Shown piece after piece: positions 4,095-5,491 of a stretch of DNA of 5,491 bases; position 1 is the first letter of the stretch, and every line of letters starts with the position of its first letter. A program made the position numbers and the translations under genes. The notes under the pieces are model-generated. The model was given only the letters and a program-made list of their open reading frames with translations, ran no database searches and was not told where the DNA came from. The stretch spans positions 1 through 5,491 of the forward strand of contig DCUC01000003.1 of the NCBI GenBank assembly GCA_002329705.1. Direction: 5' to 3'. Source of the DNA: Caryophanales bacterium UBA1424 (GTDB taxonomy: Bacteria > Bacillota_I > Bacilli_A > RFN20 > CAG-826).

Positions 4095-5491
4095 ATGGAA
4101 AGAACATGCTATAACGCAAGTCTATCAATTAACGATGTCGGTCGCGAAGTCACCCTATTAGGGTGGGTTAGCAAGCGCCGCAATTTAGGAAGCCTCCTTT
4201 TTATCGACTTGCGCGATCGCAGCGGTATCATTCAGGTCACCGTCAAAGACGATGTCAAAGTTCCTGATGTCCGCAACGAATATGTCATCGAGGTCAAAGG
4301 TCGAGTCGCCAAGAAAGATGTGGCCAATCCTAAACTCAAAACCGGTGAAATTGAAATCATCGCCAGCGCAATAACAATCATCAATGAAGCGGCCACGACT
4401 CCGCTCATCATCGATGATGACACCGACGCCTTAGAAGATGTCCGCCTGAAATATCGCTATCTCGATTTACGTCGCCCCCTCATGCAGGAAAAACTTAAAA
4501 TCAGGGCTAAAATCGTCAGGGCCGCCCACGAGTTCCTAGATGATAACGACTTCATTGAAGTCGAGACGCCAATATTAACTCTTTCTACCCCTGAAGGCGC
4601 CCGCGATTATGTCGTCCCTTCAAGAATCCATCATGGATCTTTTTACGCCTTGCCGCAGTCGCCGCAGCTCTTTAAACAGCTGCTGATGATCGGCGGATTG
4701 GAACGCTATTATCAAATCGCCCGCTGCTTTCGCGATGAGGACTTAAGAGCTGACCGCCAACCCGATTTTACGCAGATTGATATCGAGACGAGTTTTCTTG
4801 ATGAAACGCAAATTCTGACCTTGATGGAAGGCCTTCTTAAGAAGATATTCAAGGATGTCATTAATTATGACCTCAGATTGCCACTTCGAAGATTGAGTTA
4901 TGATGAAGCCCTGAACCGCTTCGGAAGCGACAAGCCCGACACGCGCTTCGGCCTCGAATTAAAAGACGTAAAAGACATTGTCAGCAAGACATCATTTCCA
5001 CTTTTTAATAGCAGTGCACATAGCAAGGCCATCGTCATCCCCAACCTCGCCGAAACAACCTCGCGCAAAAATATCGATGAACTGCAGCTTGAAGCCAAGA
5101 AATTCCGCCTGTCGAGTTTCATCGTCTTAAAAGTTAAAGATGAACACCTCGAAGGAAGCGCCGCCAAATTCTTTGCGGAAGAGGATGGCCGCGCTTTAAT
5201 CCAAAGCCTTTCTGCAAAACATAATGATGTAATCATTATCGCCTGTTCAAACTCACTGGCCAATGTATGTTTCGGCCTCGGCGCCTTGCGCAGCCGCTAT
5301 GCTCGCGAACTCGGCCTGATTAAACCGAACACCTATGACTTGCTCTGGGTCGTTGATTTCCCCCTATTTGAAAAAGATCAAGATAGCGGGAAATTAAGCC
5401 CCCTTCATCATCCGTTCACCCGTCCGACAGCGGCGACGGCCGAGTGGCTATCAAGTGATCCCGTCCGAGTTCACGCTTCAGCTTATGACAT
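4095..5491 (+). CDS. aspS: Aspartyl-tRNA synthetase, bacterial type (3' end outside window)
   Basis: AspRS charges tRNA(Asp) with aspartate using ATP, as a cytoplasmic class IIb dimer. The window holds 465 codons and two bases of the next, out of a usual 570-600; no stop is reached. An N-terminal OB-fold anticodon-binding domain (about 1-105) contains GWVSKRRNLGSLLFIDLRDRSG (from 23). RYLDLRRP (121-128) opens the catalytic core. The flipping loop is STPEGARDYVVPSR (164-177), followed by LPQSPQLFKQLLMIGG (186-201) with the substrate-binding QSPQ and Lys194. Motif 2 is RCFRDEDLRADRQPDFTQ (210-227) with Arg213. The GAD insertion that marks bacterial-type AspRS spans about 285-405. Catalytic-core sequence resumes at LLWVVDFPLFE (416-426) and HHPFT (438-442); motif 3 lies beyond the edge. 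Leu31 in the RRNLG segment matches discriminating AspRSs such as E. coli's; P. aeruginosa's nondiscriminating enzyme has His there. The start is fixed by its ribosome binding site and close coupling to hisS. Confidence 0.95.
   Translation, partial: MERTCYNASLSINDVGREVTLLGWVSKRRNLGSLLFIDLRDRSGIIQVTVKDDVKVPDVRNEYVIEVKGRVAKKDVANPKLKTGEIEIIASAITIINEAATTPLIIDDDTDALEDVRLKYRYLDLRRPLMQEKLKIRAKIVRAAHEFLDDNDFIEVETPILTLSTPEGARDYVVPSRIHHGSFYALPQSPQLFKQLLMIGGLERYYQIARCFRDEDLRADRQPDFTQIDIETSFLDETQILTLMEGLLKKIFKDVINYDLRLPLRRLSYDEALNRFGSDKPDTRFGLELKDVKDIVSKTSFPLFNSSAHSKAIVIPNLAETTSRKNIDELQLEAKKFRLSSFIVLKVKDEHLEGSAAKFFAEEDGRALIQSLSAKHNDVIIIACSNSLANVCFGLGALRSRYARELGLIKPNTYDLLWVVDFPLFEKDQDSGKLSPLHHPFTRPTAATAEWLSSDPVRVHASAYD

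Noticed and set aside
4213..4220. GCGATCGC octamer (HIP1-like palindrome)
   Set aside because: It is a single copy that falls on conserved Leu-Arg-Asp-Arg codons of AspRS and is explained by the coding sequence.
4898..5263. 121-residue minus-strand frame inside aspS
   Set aside because: It is a shadow of the AspRS GAD insertion coding region, which reads continuously on the plus strand.
1..5491. CRISPR arrays, tRNA/rRNA genes, insertion sequences, attachment sites
   Set aside because: No spaced direct repeats of CRISPR type, no cloverleaf with TTCRANTC-type arm, no transposase coding and no terminal inverted repeats were seen.

Overview
The window holds one gene on the minus strand and three on the plus strand, from a bacterium that looks like Bacillota or a close Mollicutes-like relative. 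The evidence is the rel, hisS, aspS order, a Bacillus-length bifunctional Rel, AGGAGG-type ribosome binding sites and TTGACA/TATAAT promoters. Every visible tryptophan in rel and aspS is TGG, and rel ends in TGA, so the standard bacterial code applies rather than the mycoplasma code. The genes have a moderate base composition with a strong preference for NNC codons (GCC, GTC, ATC, CGC), while the gaps between genes are AT-rich. A genus cannot be named from this.

Region by region: (1) positions 1-234, minus strand, hold the 5' end of a lipoprotein gene that leaves the window. Its product has a lipobox signal peptide followed by a low-complexity Thr/Asp/Ser linker. (2) Positions 235-435 are a divergent intergenic region with a good minus-strand promoter and a weaker plus-strand -10 element. 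(3) Positions 436-2646 hold rel, the (p)ppGpp synthetase/hydrolase. (4) Positions 2647-2789 are an AT-rich intergenic region with a perfect 20-bp palindrome, a near-consensus promoter and a cluster of ATAGTT/AACTAT half-sites that overlap the promoter. (5) Positions 2790-4091 hold hisS. (6) aspS runs from 4095 past the window edge, with only 3 bases between it and hisS.

The three plus-strand genes fit one theme. HisRS and AspRS charge tRNAs, and Rel senses uncharged tRNA on the ribosome and makes (p)ppGpp. hisS and aspS almost certainly form one transcription unit driven by the promoter at 2720-2749. rel probably has its own promoter, although no terminator is visible behind it, so read-through into hisS is possible.

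No new multi-gene system is visible; the coding content is core housekeeping. The least explained DNA is the hisS promoter region. It has no room for the T-box leader that often precedes aminoacyl-tRNA synthetase genes in Bacillota, and carries nested inverted repeats that look like a protein-binding site instead.
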